From contig NZ_QYTV02000004.1 of NCBI RefSeq assembly GCF_003605385.1, forward strand, positions 310,001 through 374,000: DNA of 64,000 bases. Reading direction: 5' to 3'. Position numbers and translations under genes: made by a program. Positions 41,371 to 50,797 of the stretch are shown here, piece after piece. The notes under the pieces are model-generated. The model was given only the letters and a program-made list of their open reading frames with translations, was not told the DNA's origin and did not search any database. Origin of the DNA: Siminovitchia acidinfaciens (GTDB lineage: Bacteria; Bacillota; Bacilli; Bacillales; Bacillaceae_C). Positions within the stretch are counted from its first letter, which is position 1. The number at the start of each line of letters is the position of its first letter.

Positions 41371-43299
41371 TTACAATGTGTCTAGGCTAGAAACTTTAAT
41401 ATCGGTAATCAGGAACCCATCAATGTATTTTAGAGTATAGGTATTTTTAAATTTCTTCGTTTTTCCAGTGTTATCTGTATCATCCGAACCATAAATAGTA
41501 AATACTTCTGTACAGGTAACAGAATATACTCCATCACCGGAGCTAATTATACTATCTATCGTATAGTCCTCTAATTCCACTCTGATATCCCTTTTATAAG
41601 TACTTTCAACATAGTTTAATTGTTCTTCGTAAATAGGGCTTCCGGGATTTAAATAATCTTTAATATAATAGCCGTCTCCATAGTTTACACCGTATTCATA
41701 GTTGGTTAAATATTGATCCATCACATAGCTGACTTCCTCTTTATCCTTAGCAACCGCCACATTTTTGTAATGCTCTGCAGCTTCCTCTTTAGTCGTTTTC
41801 GTTAAAGTTTCACTTATGCCATTCATAGTCATGGTTAAGCCACGATCTTCAGCAAGGGAAAAAGTAATGTCTGTGTCGTCCAACATTGCATTTAAAGAAC
41901 TATAAGTAGCGTAGCTTTTCTTCAGTTGCTCAGAATCTCCGGTTTGTAAAAAGGTAAAGGTACCCTTTTTATTCACCTCTAAATATATTATCCCTTCATC
42001 AACATCAGCCTTCCATACACCAGCTATATCCTCAAAGGCTAATTCATTAGAAAAGATCATTGTATTTTGATAGTACGCATTAGAAAACTGATTTAAATCA
42101 TCTACGATGACCTTCTTATCTCCCATGTTCTCCATAAAATATAATTTATCATCGTCGGAACTAAATGCGAGATTACCAAAATAATGGGAAAATAGGTTCA
42201 CGCCGCTGGCAACTTTTTCATTATTTAAAAATAGGTCCTCGTCATCTGTTTTATAAATAACATCCCCCTTGGAAGTGACCTCATAATACATGACAGAGCT
42301 TGCCACTTTTTCGGGGGTTTCGTCTTTTAATTGAAATAGATTTTCATCTTTATCTGTAAAGAACACCTTACCGTTCTTCACCTTAAAATCCAACACATCA
42401 CTTGCAAGCTTAGTGGAGTTTTCATCATTTTCCTTTTTCTTATACAGGTTATCATCATTATTTACATAGTAATAATAACCATCTTCATATTGAAAATCCC
42501 GAATATCGCTAGCAAGCTTCTTAGACGTTCCTCCTTCAGATATGGAAGAAACATATATATCCTGTGAGCCATCCTCTATGTTGTAATAAACAAGATTTGA
42601 ACCCACTTTGATTATGTATTCCGGTGAAACCTCATTACCAGTTATTTTAATACTCTGTTGATCATCAGCACTCTTGTAATACAACGCATAATCTTCGTTC
42701 AAATAAGCAACTTCCTCTTTATCACTTAAGCTAGTAAAAGAAAAAACATCGCTGGCAATTTCAGTTTCCTGTTTATCCTCGATATTGTACATGAGGAAAT
42801 TGCCACCCTCATTCAAATAATAAATATGGCTCCCTATAAGTTTATAATGGGTAACACGAGAAGCAATTTTATCCTTCTCATTTTCGCCTATGATGACATA
42901 CAAATCCCCTTCAGGATTTTGGAAGGTCACGATATCTTTATCGTAATTTCCATTAACAGCGATGACATCCTTAGCAAGCTTAGACTTTTCCTTTCCTTTT
43001 ACGCTTTCAAACAATTCATTTTCTTCATTGATAAACAGCACTTTTTCCTGGCTATTAATATAGTAATAAAAGCCATCCTTCACTTTACTGGCAATTTTCT
43101 CTTTTTCTTTTCCGTGAGAAATTAGATATAAGTCTCCAATACTTTGGTCAGATTCCCCAGTATATTTTTCTTCGAACAATAGAAAATCATTATGAATCTT
43201 ATTAGGTTTTTTTTGACCCTGAGCCTGATTTTTGTTGCAGCCGGCTAACAAAAATATCCCAAGTACTAGAAGTAAAGCCATAAACCGCTGACTGTTCAA
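41371..43299 (-). CDS. Large lipoprotein: repeat (propeller-like) domain plus TcaA-type C-terminal domain
   Basis: The protein has 642 residues from the TTG at 43299 behind AAAGGGGTG. The lipoprotein signal peptide ends LLAGC. Residues about 35-405 hold eight or so repeats of 40-45 residues of the form KLASDV.DF...G..YY.N.D..LY, probably a beta-propeller. The last 130 residues (VSYVMDQYLTNYEYGVNYGDGYYIKDYLNPGSPIYEEQ...) resemble the NTF2-like end of TcaA/YvbJ proteins. It is likely anchored outside the membrane. Its A+T content looks higher than its neighbours, hinting at transfer. It has no clear operon partner. Confidence 0.8.
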   Translation of the reverse strand: MNSQRFMALLLVLGIFLLAGCNKNQAQGQKKPNKIHNDFLLFEEKYTGESDQSIGDLYLISHGKEKEKIASKVKDGFYYYINSQEKVLFINEENELFESVKGKEKSKLAKDVIAVNGNYDKDIVTFQNPEGDLYVIIGENEKDKIASRVTHYKLIGSHIYYLNEGGNFLMYNIEDKQETEIASDVFSFTSLSDKEEVAYLNEDYALYYKSADDQQSIKITGNEVSPEYIIKVGSNLVYYNIEDGSQDIYVSSISEGGTSKKLASDIRDFQYEDGYYYYVNNDDNLYKKKENDENSTKLASDVLDFKVKNGKVFFTDKDENLFQLKDETPEKVASSVMYYEVTSKGDVIYKTDDEDLFLNNEKVASGVNLFSHYFGNLAFSSDDDKLYFMENMGDKKVIVDDLNQFSNAYYQNTMIFSNELAFEDIAGVWKADVDEGIIYLEVNKKGTFTFLQTGDSEQLKKSYATYSSLNAMLDDTDITFSLAEDRGLTMTMNGISETLTKTTKEEAAEHYKNVAVAKDKEEVSYVMDQYLTNYEYGVNYGDGYYIKDYLNPGSPIYEEQLNYVESTYKRDIRVELEDYTIDSIISSGDGVYSVTCTEVFTIYGSDDTDNTGKTKKFKNTYTLKYIDGFLITDIKVSSLDTL

Positions 43300-43410
43300 A
43301 ACGGACACCCCTTTTTAATGATAACCTACTTTAATACCGCTTCTATTTTACTATATTAATGACTTTATCTGCTAATTTTAAAAATTCAATTTGGAGGATG
43401 GTTTTCCATT

Positions 43411-43445
43411 AGAAAAGGTATTGGAGTAGTTCCAATACCTTTTCT
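43411..43445. terminator. Perfect inverted repeat near the end of the peptidase operon
   Basis: AGAAAAGGTATTGGA and TCCAATACCTTTTCT form 15 perfect pairs around GTAGT. It probably ends the M20 operon or the lipoprotein region; there is only a short T run on either strand. The remaining bases of the 43300-43642 gap show no gene. Confidence 0.6.
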
Positions 43446-43642
43446 AGCTTCTTTACTTAATTTCTCTTCGGACTGCGCACCGTCCCTAACCGGGTGACCC
43501 ATTTTTATTTCGCAGTCATCGACTCCCGATTTCTCTAGAAAATCGCATCTGTCTATACAGTTCACCGTAGAGAATTTAATGGGTTTCTACTCTTGCCTAG
43601 GGAAAGTCTAAAGGCTTTGAAGACTGAATTTAAACAAGCCTG

Positions 43643-44830
43643 TTACTCTAACCCATAATAGCCGCAAACAACATATCCCACTGATTTTGCTGCGACAATC
43701 AGTGCATCTTCATCTATGTCAAATTTCGGATGGTGATTGTAGTAAGGTTTTTCGACTCCTTTTGGAGTAGCTCCAATGTAAAAGAAGCAACCAGGGATTT
43801 TTTCTAAATAGTAGGCAAAGTCTTCGGATGGTGACATCATTGGATACTCAAGAACCTGCTTAATATCTGGGTCATTCGCACCTTCAAGACTTGCTTTCAC
43901 TTCTGCGGTAACTTCTGGGTCATTATATAATGGCGGGTAATCAGAGGTATAGGTTAACTCACATTGCACACCAAACTCAGCTTCGATCCCACTGACAATA
44001 CGGCGGACTTCCTTTTCAATAATCTTCTTCGTTTCCAAATTCATATAGCGAATGTCACCTTCAAGTTCCACCCGATCTTTAATGACATTAAAGGTACCTT
44101 TCCCGTCAAAGGAACCTATAGTGATGACCCCCATATCAAACGGATTTAAACGCCGGCTAATAATCGTTTGGACAGCTGTAACAAAATAGGAACCCGCGAC
44201 AATCGCATCATTTGCCAGATGCGGGGAAGATCCATGACCGCCAACACCTTGGATTCCCAATTTAAAATAAGACCTGCCGGCCATCGAAAAACCGCTGTGG
44301 TAGCCCACAACACCTGCTGGATCCATCGGAAGCAAATGAATCCCGAAAATATTGTCTACATCGTCCAGGACTCCGGATTCAACTATGCTTTTAGCACCTC
44401 CGGGCGGTACTTCTTCTGCGTGCTGGTGAATGATTTTGATTGTACCAGGAATCTCGCCTTTCAATTGGATCAGGCAATCCGCAAGTACTAATAAATAAGC
44501 AGTATGTCCATCATGACCGCAAGCATGCATAACACCTTCATTTTTTGATTTAAAGGGGAGCCCAGTTTCTTCCATAATCGGAAGTGCATCAAAATCTGCA
44601 CGGAGACCTATCGTTTTTCCCGGCTTTCCACCTTTAATAGTCACGATAATCCCATGACCATTCCCTACATTGGATTGGATTTCCACTTCTTTTCCCTTAT
44701 AGAAATCTAAAATATATTGGGCCGTTTTTTCTTCTTTAAAGGATAACTCAGGGTTTTCGTGTAAATAACGGCGAATTTGAATCATTTCCTCTTTACGAGC
44801 TTCCAACATCTCCATTAGTTGTTTTTTCAT
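43643..44830 (-). CDS. M20 family metallopeptidase/amidohydrolase (copy 2)
   Basis: This 395-residue amidohydrolase of the hippurate/IAA-amino-acid hydrolase group has Zn-site blocks LRADFDALPI, MHACGHDGHTAYLL and QHAEEVPPGGAKSIVESG; the dimerisation domain is about residues 180-295, with GIQGVGGHGSSPHLANDAI, and SEDFAYYLEKIPG near the C-terminus. It hydrolyses an acyl-amino acid or similar amide. It lies 30 bp after a close paralogue and is probably co-transcribed with it and the MFS carrier. The ATG lies behind AAGGAAGGACATATC. Confidence 0.92.
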   Translation of the reverse strand: MKKQLMEMLEARKEEMIQIRRYLHENPELSFKEEKTAQYILDFYKGKEVEIQSNVGNGHGIIVTIKGGKPGKTIGLRADFDALPIMEETGLPFKSKNEGVMHACGHDGHTAYLLVLADCLIQLKGEIPGTIKIIHQHAEEVPPGGAKSIVESGVLDDVDNIFGIHLLPMDPAGVVGYHSGFSMAGRSYFKLGIQGVGGHGSSPHLANDAIVAGSYFVTAVQTIISRRLNPFDMGVITIGSFDGKGTFNVIKDRVELEGDIRYMNLETKKIIEKEVRRIVSGIEAEFGVQCELTYTSDYPPLYNDPEVTAEVKASLEGANDPDIKQVLEYPMMSPSEDFAYYLEKIPGCFFYIGATPKGVEKPYYNHHPKFDIDEDALIVAAKSVGYVVCGYYGLE

Positions 44831-44860
44831 GATATGTCCTTCCTTTATAAATGCTTAGCT

Positions 44861-46048
44861 CTACTCGAGCCCATAATAGCTGCAAACGACTTGTCCAACA
44901 GATTTCGCAGCGACCAGAAGACAATCTTCATCAATATCAAATTTCGGATGATGATTGAAATAAGCCGTCTCTACCCCTTTTGGTTTACAACCGATGAAAA
45001 AGAAACATCCCGGAATTTTTTCTAAATAGTAAGCAAAGTCCTCAGAACCAGAAAGCATTGGGTATTCCCCTACTTCCTTAATATCCGGATCATCCATGCT
45101 TTCAAGTGCGGCAACGACATCTGCGGTCACTTTCGGATCATTGTATAGCGGGGGATAATCAGCCGTATACGACAGATCGCATTGAACATCAAATTCCACT
45201 TCAATCCCTTTGGCAATCCGACGTACTTCTTTTGCGATTAACTCTTGATTTTCAACCGTCATGTAACGGACGTCCCCTTCAAGCTCCACACTGTCTTTAA
45301 TCACGTTGAAGGTTCCTTTGCCATCAAAAGACCCGATGGTAATCACTCCGTGTTCAAACGGATTTAAGCGGCGGCTGATGACTGTTTGAACGGCCGTGAC
45401 AAAATGAGCGGCCGCGACAATCGCATCATTGGCTAAGTGCGGCGAAGAACCATGCCCGCCAACACCTTGTATAACTAATTTAAAAAAGGATCTTCCGGCA
45501 AGCGAATACCCGCTGTGATAGCCAACAAAACCCGCAGGATGTGTTGGGAAAATATGGATACCAAAAATATTATCAACATCGTCCAGGACTCCGGATTCAA
45601 CGATGCTTTTTGCACCGCCAGGTGGTGATTCTTCAGCGTGCTGGTGAATAATTCTTATCGTACCAGCAAGGGAAGATTTCAATTGAATAAGGCAATCCGC
45701 AAGGATCAATAAGTAAGCAGTATGTGCATCATGCCCGCATGCATGCATCACGCCTTCATTTTTCGATTTAAATGGGACATCTGTCTCTTCCAAAATGGGA
45801 AGGGCATCAAAATCCGCACGGAGAGCAATCGTTTTTCCCGGCTTCCCACCTTTAATGGTCACGATAATCCCATGACCATTCCCAACATTGGACTGGATTT
45901 CCACTCCTTTTCCCTTATAGAAATCTAAAATATATTGGGCCGTTTTTTCTTCTTTAAAGGATAACTCAGGGTTTTCATGTAAATAACGGCGAATTTGAAT
46001 CATTTCCTCTTTACGTGCTTCTAACATGCCCATTAATTTTTCTTTCAT
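44861..46048 (-). CDS. M20 family metallopeptidase/amidohydrolase (copy 1)
   Basis: This 395-residue paralogue is nearly identical to copy 2 over its first 130 or so residues and diverges more after that. It has the same metal motifs: LRADFDALPI, MHACGHDAHTAYLL, QHAEESPPGGAKSIVESG and SEDFAYYLEKIPG. The pair arose by tandem duplication. The ATG lies behind AAGGAGACCTAGATA. It follows the MFS gene by 75 bp. Confidence 0.92.
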   Translation of the reverse strand: MKEKLMGMLEARKEEMIQIRRYLHENPELSFKEEKTAQYILDFYKGKGVEIQSNVGNGHGIIVTIKGGKPGKTIALRADFDALPILEETDVPFKSKNEGVMHACGHDAHTAYLLILADCLIQLKSSLAGTIRIIHQHAEESPPGGAKSIVESGVLDDVDNIFGIHIFPTHPAGFVGYHSGYSLAGRSFFKLVIQGVGGHGSSPHLANDAIVAAAHFVTAVQTVISRRLNPFEHGVITIGSFDGKGTFNVIKDSVELEGDVRYMTVENQELIAKEVRRIAKGIEVEFDVQCDLSYTADYPPLYNDPKVTADVVAALESMDDPDIKEVGEYPMLSGSEDFAYYLEKIPGCFFFIGCKPKGVETAYFNHHPKFDIDEDCLLVAAKSVGQVVCSYYGLE

Positions 46049-46123
46049 TATCTAGGTCTCCTTCATTTCAAAAGGTAATTTGGGATACCAGCATCACAAG
46101 TCCAGAGCGCCCAACCAAGTTTA

Positions 46124-47533
46124 TTAAGTAGCTGGTGATTGTGTTGGTTCCGGTGTTTTTCTTGGGGCCTTTTTTCCAGGAATAAATGCCATTATGGAAA
46201 GTAAAGAAAGAACTGCGAAGATAACGTTTGTAATGATTCCCGCAGCTGCTGCAGCTTCTAAACTCCCAACGGTTTGAATCGCGCCATACACAGTCGCTGA
46301 AATTGCTACACCGAATGAACCGCCAAGAGAACTGGCCATTTTGTAAAGCCCGGAAGCTTCCCCTACCTTATTTGATGGTGCACTAGAAACGGCGGTATCT
46401 GTAGATGGTGTTGCGTACATGCCCAGTCCGATACCGAAAATGGCATATCCACTGAAAACAACAACCGTATAGATTAAATCAGGTAAAAACGTTAATCCCA
46501 TCACCGCTACACCAATCGTCGTAAGAATCGCTCCCCAAACCATTGGTGTTTTTGCACCGGTCCGTTGTAATATTTTCTCGCCCACACGGATCATCGCTAA
46601 CACCGCGACTAAATACCCCAGTGATAGCATCCCGGCCTGGAATTCCGTAAATCCACGGCCAACTTGAACATAGGTATTCGCAATTACAAGTGTTCCGGCT
46701 ACTGCGTTTAACAAAAAGTTGGAAATGGTTGAACCTGTGTACGGTCTGTTTTTAAAAAGCGCGAAATCAATCAGTGCATGTTCTTTCTTTTTTTCCACTC
46801 TTATAAAAACAAAAAACCCAATGATTGAAACAGCGGCTAGACCTAATGTTAGAGGGCTTAACCAGCCAAAATCCTTGCCCCTTGTGATGACAAGATTTAA
46901 TGCAACCATCGTGACAATAAAGATCGCCAATCCACCAAAGTCAAACTTAAATTCACCTGACTCTTCGCCTTTACTTTCTGGAGTATCCTTAATTAACCAC
47001 ATAGCAAGCAAGGCGAAAATAATGGAAAAAATAAATATCCATTTCCATCCCATATAGGTTGCAATGGCACCGCCGGCAAATGAACAAACTCCTGATCCGC
47101 CCCAAGAACCAATGGACCAGTAGCTCAAGGCACGCTGACGTTCAGCTCCTTCAAAATACTCTTTCATTAAAGCAATCGTTGAAGGCATAATACATGCAGC
47201 TGAAAGACCTTGGATCACACGTCCGATGATCAACAGCGCAGAACCATTGGCTAAGACAAGACAGAGAGAACCAATCACACTTAATATTAAGCCTAGGTAA
47301 GTAATTTTTTTGCGGCCAACCTTATCGGCCACCCCTCCGGCAGCAACGATAAATATCCCTGAAAATAATGCCGTTAAACTGATGGCTACATTCAGCATCC
47401 CTAATGAGATGCCCAAATCTTTCTGTACTGCCGGAACAATGTTAACCATTGCTTGAGCAAACAGCCAAAACGTAAGGACCCCAAACACAATCCCAGTGAT
47501 CATTTTATTTGTCCCTTTATAACCAGTACCCAT
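46124..47533 (-). CDS. MFS transporter, DHA2-like (14 helices)
   Basis: The 469-residue major facilitator has about 14 membrane helices. The motif A region is GGVADKVGRKKITYLG, and the motif C-like helix reads WGGSGVCSFAGGAIATYMGWKWIF. The start is the ATG at 47533 behind GGAGGTTCAAC; codons further upstream lack a ribosome site. It is the first gene of a unit with the two M20 peptidases, so it probably imports the acylated compound they split or exports a product (inference). Confidence 0.9.
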   Translation of the reverse strand: MGTGYKGTNKMITGIVFGVLTFWLFAQAMVNIVPAVQKDLGISLGMLNVAISLTALFSGIFIVAAGGVADKVGRKKITYLGLILSVIGSLCLVLANGSALLIIGRVIQGLSAACIMPSTIALMKEYFEGAERQRALSYWSIGSWGGSGVCSFAGGAIATYMGWKWIFIFSIIFALLAMWLIKDTPESKGEESGEFKFDFGGLAIFIVTMVALNLVITRGKDFGWLSPLTLGLAAVSIIGFFVFIRVEKKKEHALIDFALFKNRPYTGSTISNFLLNAVAGTLVIANTYVQVGRGFTEFQAGMLSLGYLVAVLAMIRVGEKILQRTGAKTPMVWGAILTTIGVAVMGLTFLPDLIYTVVVFSGYAIFGIGLGMYATPSTDTAVSSAPSNKVGEASGLYKMASSLGGSFGVAISATVYGAIQTVGSLEAAAAAGIITNVIFAVLSLLSIMAFIPGKKAPRKTPEPTQSPAT

Positions 47534-47590
47534 GTTGAACCTCCAATTAATTTTTTTCAAAAATAATGAATCCTAATTAGTAATATTTGA

Positions 47591-47860
47591 ATTGATGGTT
47601 GTCTCTATTCGCATGAATTACTAATACCTATAAAAGAACTACATGCAAAAATAAATAATTGGATTAGAGTTGCTGCATTTACAGCATTTGAAATTCTCTT
47701 ACTTTTAAAAGTAATTGTTTGGAGTTTCCGCTGGGTAATGGTTTTCATATTAGGGATAAAGGGAACGGTTTCTCTTTTCCGAAACAAAAAACACCAAAAA
47801 ATACAAAACTTCCTCTATATGTTTGGAAATCCATATTATGATATTGGCATTGGTATTTAA
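47591..47860 (+). pseudogene. Open frame without a start codon, possible gene remnant
   Basis: 89 codons are open between stop codons. They read as a hydrophobic, membrane-like peptide (NNWIRVAAFTAFEILLLLKV, then WSFRWVMVFILGIKG) followed by a basic tail. No ATG, GTG or TTG occurs in the first half, so it is either a decayed gene or chance. The rest of the 47534-47974 gap holds only promoter sequence. Confidence 0.2.
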
Positions 47861-47974
47861 GCCCATTCCCCCGCACCACACCACTCTGTTTTCCTAGCCC
47901 CATTCATAAGAAAAAACATGTCCACATATATATCATTAAAAAGACCATCCGCTAATGATGAAACGGGGTGCCAT

Positions 47975-49228
47975 ATGTTTATTTATGTTGTGAAACTGGG
48001 GGATTCTTTGTTTTCAATCGCGGCAAAGTATCGGATTTCGATGGACAGCCTTCGCATCACTAACGGCCTTAGAACAGACCGGCTTGTTCCCGGACAGGAT
48101 TTGCTGGTCCCATCCAATGTATATATCGTTCAGCCGGGAGATTCTCTTTTTTCCATCGCCCAGACCGCTTTCATTCCGGCTGAAACGATCCGCCTCTATA
48201 ATGGCTTGCAATCGGATGCCTTGACCGTAGGGATGGAGCTTTATTTACCGCCAAGACAAAAATATTCTGAGGAAGGGCTTAGTTATTTGACTCCATCGAC
48301 TCCCGCACAAAATCGGCTCAATGTCCAAACCTTCGCGCCGATCATTAATGATTTTGCCGTTTTTGAGTATCACGTTTTGGATGATGGAAGTTTAAGTGCG
48401 CTGGATGATCAGCAGCTCATCTCTCTTATAAGGGAGAATGGTTCGACACCGATTGCGGTCATCACTAATTTGACGGAGAGCGGATTCAGCTCTCAATTGA
48501 CTAAGAGGATTTTGAATAACCCGACTCTCCGGCAACGGGTTATCAATAACATCTATAATTTGGTCAAGAGTAAAAATTACGCCGGTGTCAATGTGGACTT
48601 TGAACAGGTCCTTGAAAGTGAACGGGATTTATACAGCGGGTTTTTGGCAGCCCTGAGGGATCGTTTGAAACCGGAAGGCTTCACCATTTCTGCAGCGGTT
48701 CCCGCAAAAACCTCCGACAATATTCCTTGGTTGAGAGGATTCGATTATGGCGGCATCGGAGCGGCTGTCGACTTTATTTTTATCATGGCATATGACTGGC
48801 ACGAAGCTGGCAGCCAACCGGGGCCGGTTGCTCCAATTACAGAAGTGAAAAAAACACTCGACTATGCCTTGACGAAGATGGGCAGGAATAAAATTGTGTT
48901 GGGGGTTCCCCGCTACGGATATAATTGGACAATGACAAACGGATCAGTCGAAAGCGCAAGTGCTCTTTCCGTCTCCAATGCTTTTACGACAGCGATGAAA
49001 TATCAAGTTCCAATCCAATATTCTGCAGAATTCCAGCAGCCTCATTACACATATTGGGATGAAAATGGAAAAAGGCACGTCGTCTGGTTTGAAAATGTGC
49101 AGGCACGGGCAGCAAAATTCCAATTGGTGGTCGACTATAAGCTCAGAGGCGTAGGCGCATGGCAATTGGGCCTGCACTTTCCACAATCTGCATTCTTGGT
49201 AAGGGAGTTTTTTAGAAAAAAAAGATAA
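47975..49228 (+). CDS. sleL: LysM-GH18 spore cortex-lytic enzyme (SleL/YaaH-like)
   Basis: This 417-residue protein has two LysM domains (about residues 2-46 and 48-92, each with GDSLFSIA) and a GH18-type barrel. The catalytic segment is YAGVNVDFEQVLESERD, and FIFIMAYDWHE and IVLGVPRYGYNWT are further barrel blocks. The layout and length fit SleL/YaaH, the N-acetylglucosaminidase that degrades cortex fragments during germination. The start is the ATG at 47975 behind GGGGTGCCAT. A longer frame to 47918 lacks a ribosome site. A bidirectional terminator follows. Confidence 0.9.
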   Translation: MFIYVVKLGDSLFSIAAKYRISMDSLRITNGLRTDRLVPGQDLLVPSNVYIVQPGDSLFSIAQTAFIPAETIRLYNGLQSDALTVGMELYLPPRQKYSEEGLSYLTPSTPAQNRLNVQTFAPIINDFAVFEYHVLDDGSLSALDDQQLISLIRENGSTPIAVITNLTESGFSSQLTKRILNNPTLRQRVINNIYNLVKSKNYAGVNVDFEQVLESERDLYSGFLAALRDRLKPEGFTISAAVPAKTSDNIPWLRGFDYGGIGAAVDFIFIMAYDWHEAGSQPGPVAPITEVKKTLDYALTKMGRNKIVLGVPRYGYNWTMTNGSVESASALSVSNAFTTAMKYQVPIQYSAEFQQPHYTYWDENGKRHVVWFENVQARAAKFQLVVDYKLRGVGAWQLGLHFPQSAFLVREFFRKKR

Positions 49229-49237
49229 GGCGGCCTG

Positions 49238-49292
49238 TACACAAAAAAAGATCCTTTTACCAGGGCCGAAGCCTCGGTAAGAGGATCTTTTT
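49238..49292. terminator. Bidirectional terminator
   Basis: AAAAAAAGATCCTTTTACC pairs with GGTAAGAGGATCTTTTTTT around a GGGCCGAAGCC loop, between the sleL-like and binding-protein genes. Confidence 0.85.
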
Positions 49293-50291
49293 TTATTCAT
49301 AAATTTCTGCTTCCCATTCCGGCTTGATTTCTACTCCGATTGTATCCGCCACTTCCTTGTTCACCATGAACTTCAACGTTTTCGGCGGCTCGGCAGGAAT
49401 ATCGGCAGGCTTGGCTTCCCCTTTTAAAATTTTGACAGCCATTTCGCCAGCTCCATGTCCGACTTCGAAGAAATCTACGCCAAATGCGGCAAATGCTCCC
49501 CTTGGAACAGAATCAAGGTCTGCCGCCAATAAAGGCACCTTTGCAGAGGTGGCCACGTCTGCAACTGACTCAAAAGCCGATACGACTGTATTATCCGTAA
49601 TGACATAAAATGCATCGACTTGGTCGGCAATCGACTCCGTTGCCTGCTTCACGTCAGCACTGGTTGAAACTGTCGCTTCGACCAATTCCAATCCGTATTC
49701 ATCCATCTGCTTTTTAATCTTGTCGATTTGCGCACGTGAGTTTTGCTCACCGACATTATAAACTGTCCCGACTTTCTTCGCTCCCAATTCATCCTTCAAG
49801 TATTCCAAGGCTTTTGGAATCGAATCAGGATGGTGATGGCTTGTCCCAGTTACATTGCCGCCTGGTTCTTCCATTGAAGCGATCAATTCTGCACCTACCG
49901 GGTCAACGACTGAAGTAAAAACAATCGGAATTTCTGTTGTTTTACTCAATGCCGCCTGAGCGCTCGGTGTAGAGTTGGCAAAAATCAAATCGACGTTTTG
50001 ACCGACAAGATTGGAAGCAATCGAGTCATTGGCACTGTTATCTCCCTGTGCATTTTGCATATCATATTCAACGTCAAGTCCAGCTTCCTCAATCGCCTTC
50101 TTGAAACCTTCCGTAGCAAGGTTCAGCGCAGGATGCTCCATAAGCTGTGTGACGCCAATAGTATATGTTTCCTTACTCTCCTTTTCACCTTCATCGGCCG
50201 GCTTTGGTTCAGGCGAAGCCGAGTTGCTGCTGCACGCTCCAAGGATGAAGACGGCCCCTATTAACGAAAGAAGACCCTTTTTAATTCTCAT
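49293..50291 (-). CDS. ABC transporter substrate-binding lipoprotein (PF04392-type)
   Basis: The 332-residue protein has a lipoprotein signal peptide ending ILGACSSN. Family blocks are TYTIGVTQLMEHPALNLATEGFKKAIEEAG, PIVFTSVVDPVGA and AFAAFGVDFFEVGHGAGEMAVKILKGE. Members (TrpX-like) serve ABC importers for amino acids or other small compounds. No permease or ATPase gene is adjacent, so it is an orphan here. Its promoter is a perfect sigma-A consensus. The sigma-54 activator next door also contains a binding-protein fold. Confidence 0.9.
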   Translation of the reverse strand: MRIKKGLLSLIGAVFILGACSSNSASPEPKPADEGEKESKETYTIGVTQLMEHPALNLATEGFKKAIEEAGLDVEYDMQNAQGDNSANDSIASNLVGQNVDLIFANSTPSAQAALSKTTEIPIVFTSVVDPVGAELIASMEEPGGNVTGTSHHHPDSIPKALEYLKDELGAKKVGTVYNVGEQNSRAQIDKIKKQMDEYGLELVEATVSTSADVKQATESIADQVDAFYVITDNTVVSAFESVADVATSAKVPLLAADLDSVPRGAFAAFGVDFFEVGHGAGEMAVKILKGEAKPADIPAEPPKTLKFMVNKEVADTIGVEIKPEWEAEIYE

Positions 50292-50346
50292 TCCGACAAA
50301 TACCCCCTTTTTTCTTTAAAACTCCCTATTTTCTGAATTAAGGGAA

Positions 50347-50375
50347 ATTATAGACCAGTACGGATGCGCTGTCAA
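50347..50375 (-). promoter_or_regulatory. Consensus sigma-A promoter of the binding lipoprotein
   Basis: TTGACA at 50375-50370, exactly 17 bp, TATAAT at 50352-50347. The leader is about 50 bases long. Confidence 0.85.
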
Positions 50376-50589
50376 TTAAAATTCTTCAATAAAAGCACTT
50401 TTACCCTCCCCTATACGCATTGCACAGAGACTGGTGGTCTTTAAAGCCAAAAATGGCAGACATTCATGGGCATTTGCCTTGTTAAGGACTTTCTTAGGGC
50501 AAACGCCCACCCTTGTACAGTAGCAGCACATAGGATGAAATGGGAGTAAATAGACTAAATAGTTTAAAAAAAGGGGTTGCTTTCTGCTC

Positions 50590-50751
50590 ATGAGTAGGGA
50601 AGTATGTGCTTGTTGTGAAAACTTCTTTTGGAAAAGCCAACTGTCGTTGCTGCCAAATGATTGGTATCGTCCTCGCATGAAATACTGTCCGCTATGCTAT
50701 CCCGATGTCTTAGAAAGTTATTCAAAATTTCATTTTGATTATGGACACTAG
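50590..50751 (+). CDS. Zinc-ribbon-like microprotein (53 residues)
   Basis: The frame reads MSREVCACCENFFWK, then WYRPRMKYCPLCYPDVLE and ends HFDYGH. The two cysteine clusters (C-x-C-C and C-x2-C), 24 residues apart, and the aromatic content suggest a small zinc ribbon. An AAAGGGG lies about 14 bases before the ATG, which is far, so the exact start is unsure. Nothing else occupies this interval. Function unknown. Confidence 0.5.
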   Translation: MSREVCACCENFFWKSQLSLLPNDWYRPRMKYCPLCYPDVLESYSKFHFDYGH

Positions 50752-50797
50752 ATGGAATTAAATTTTCTACAAAATAAAGAACCCTCACGGGTTCTTT

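Noticed and set aside
50376-50678. Minus-strand frame of 100 codons
   Set aside because: It overlaps the consensus promoter of the binding lipoprotein and the microprotein gene antisense, and its composition is unlike protein.
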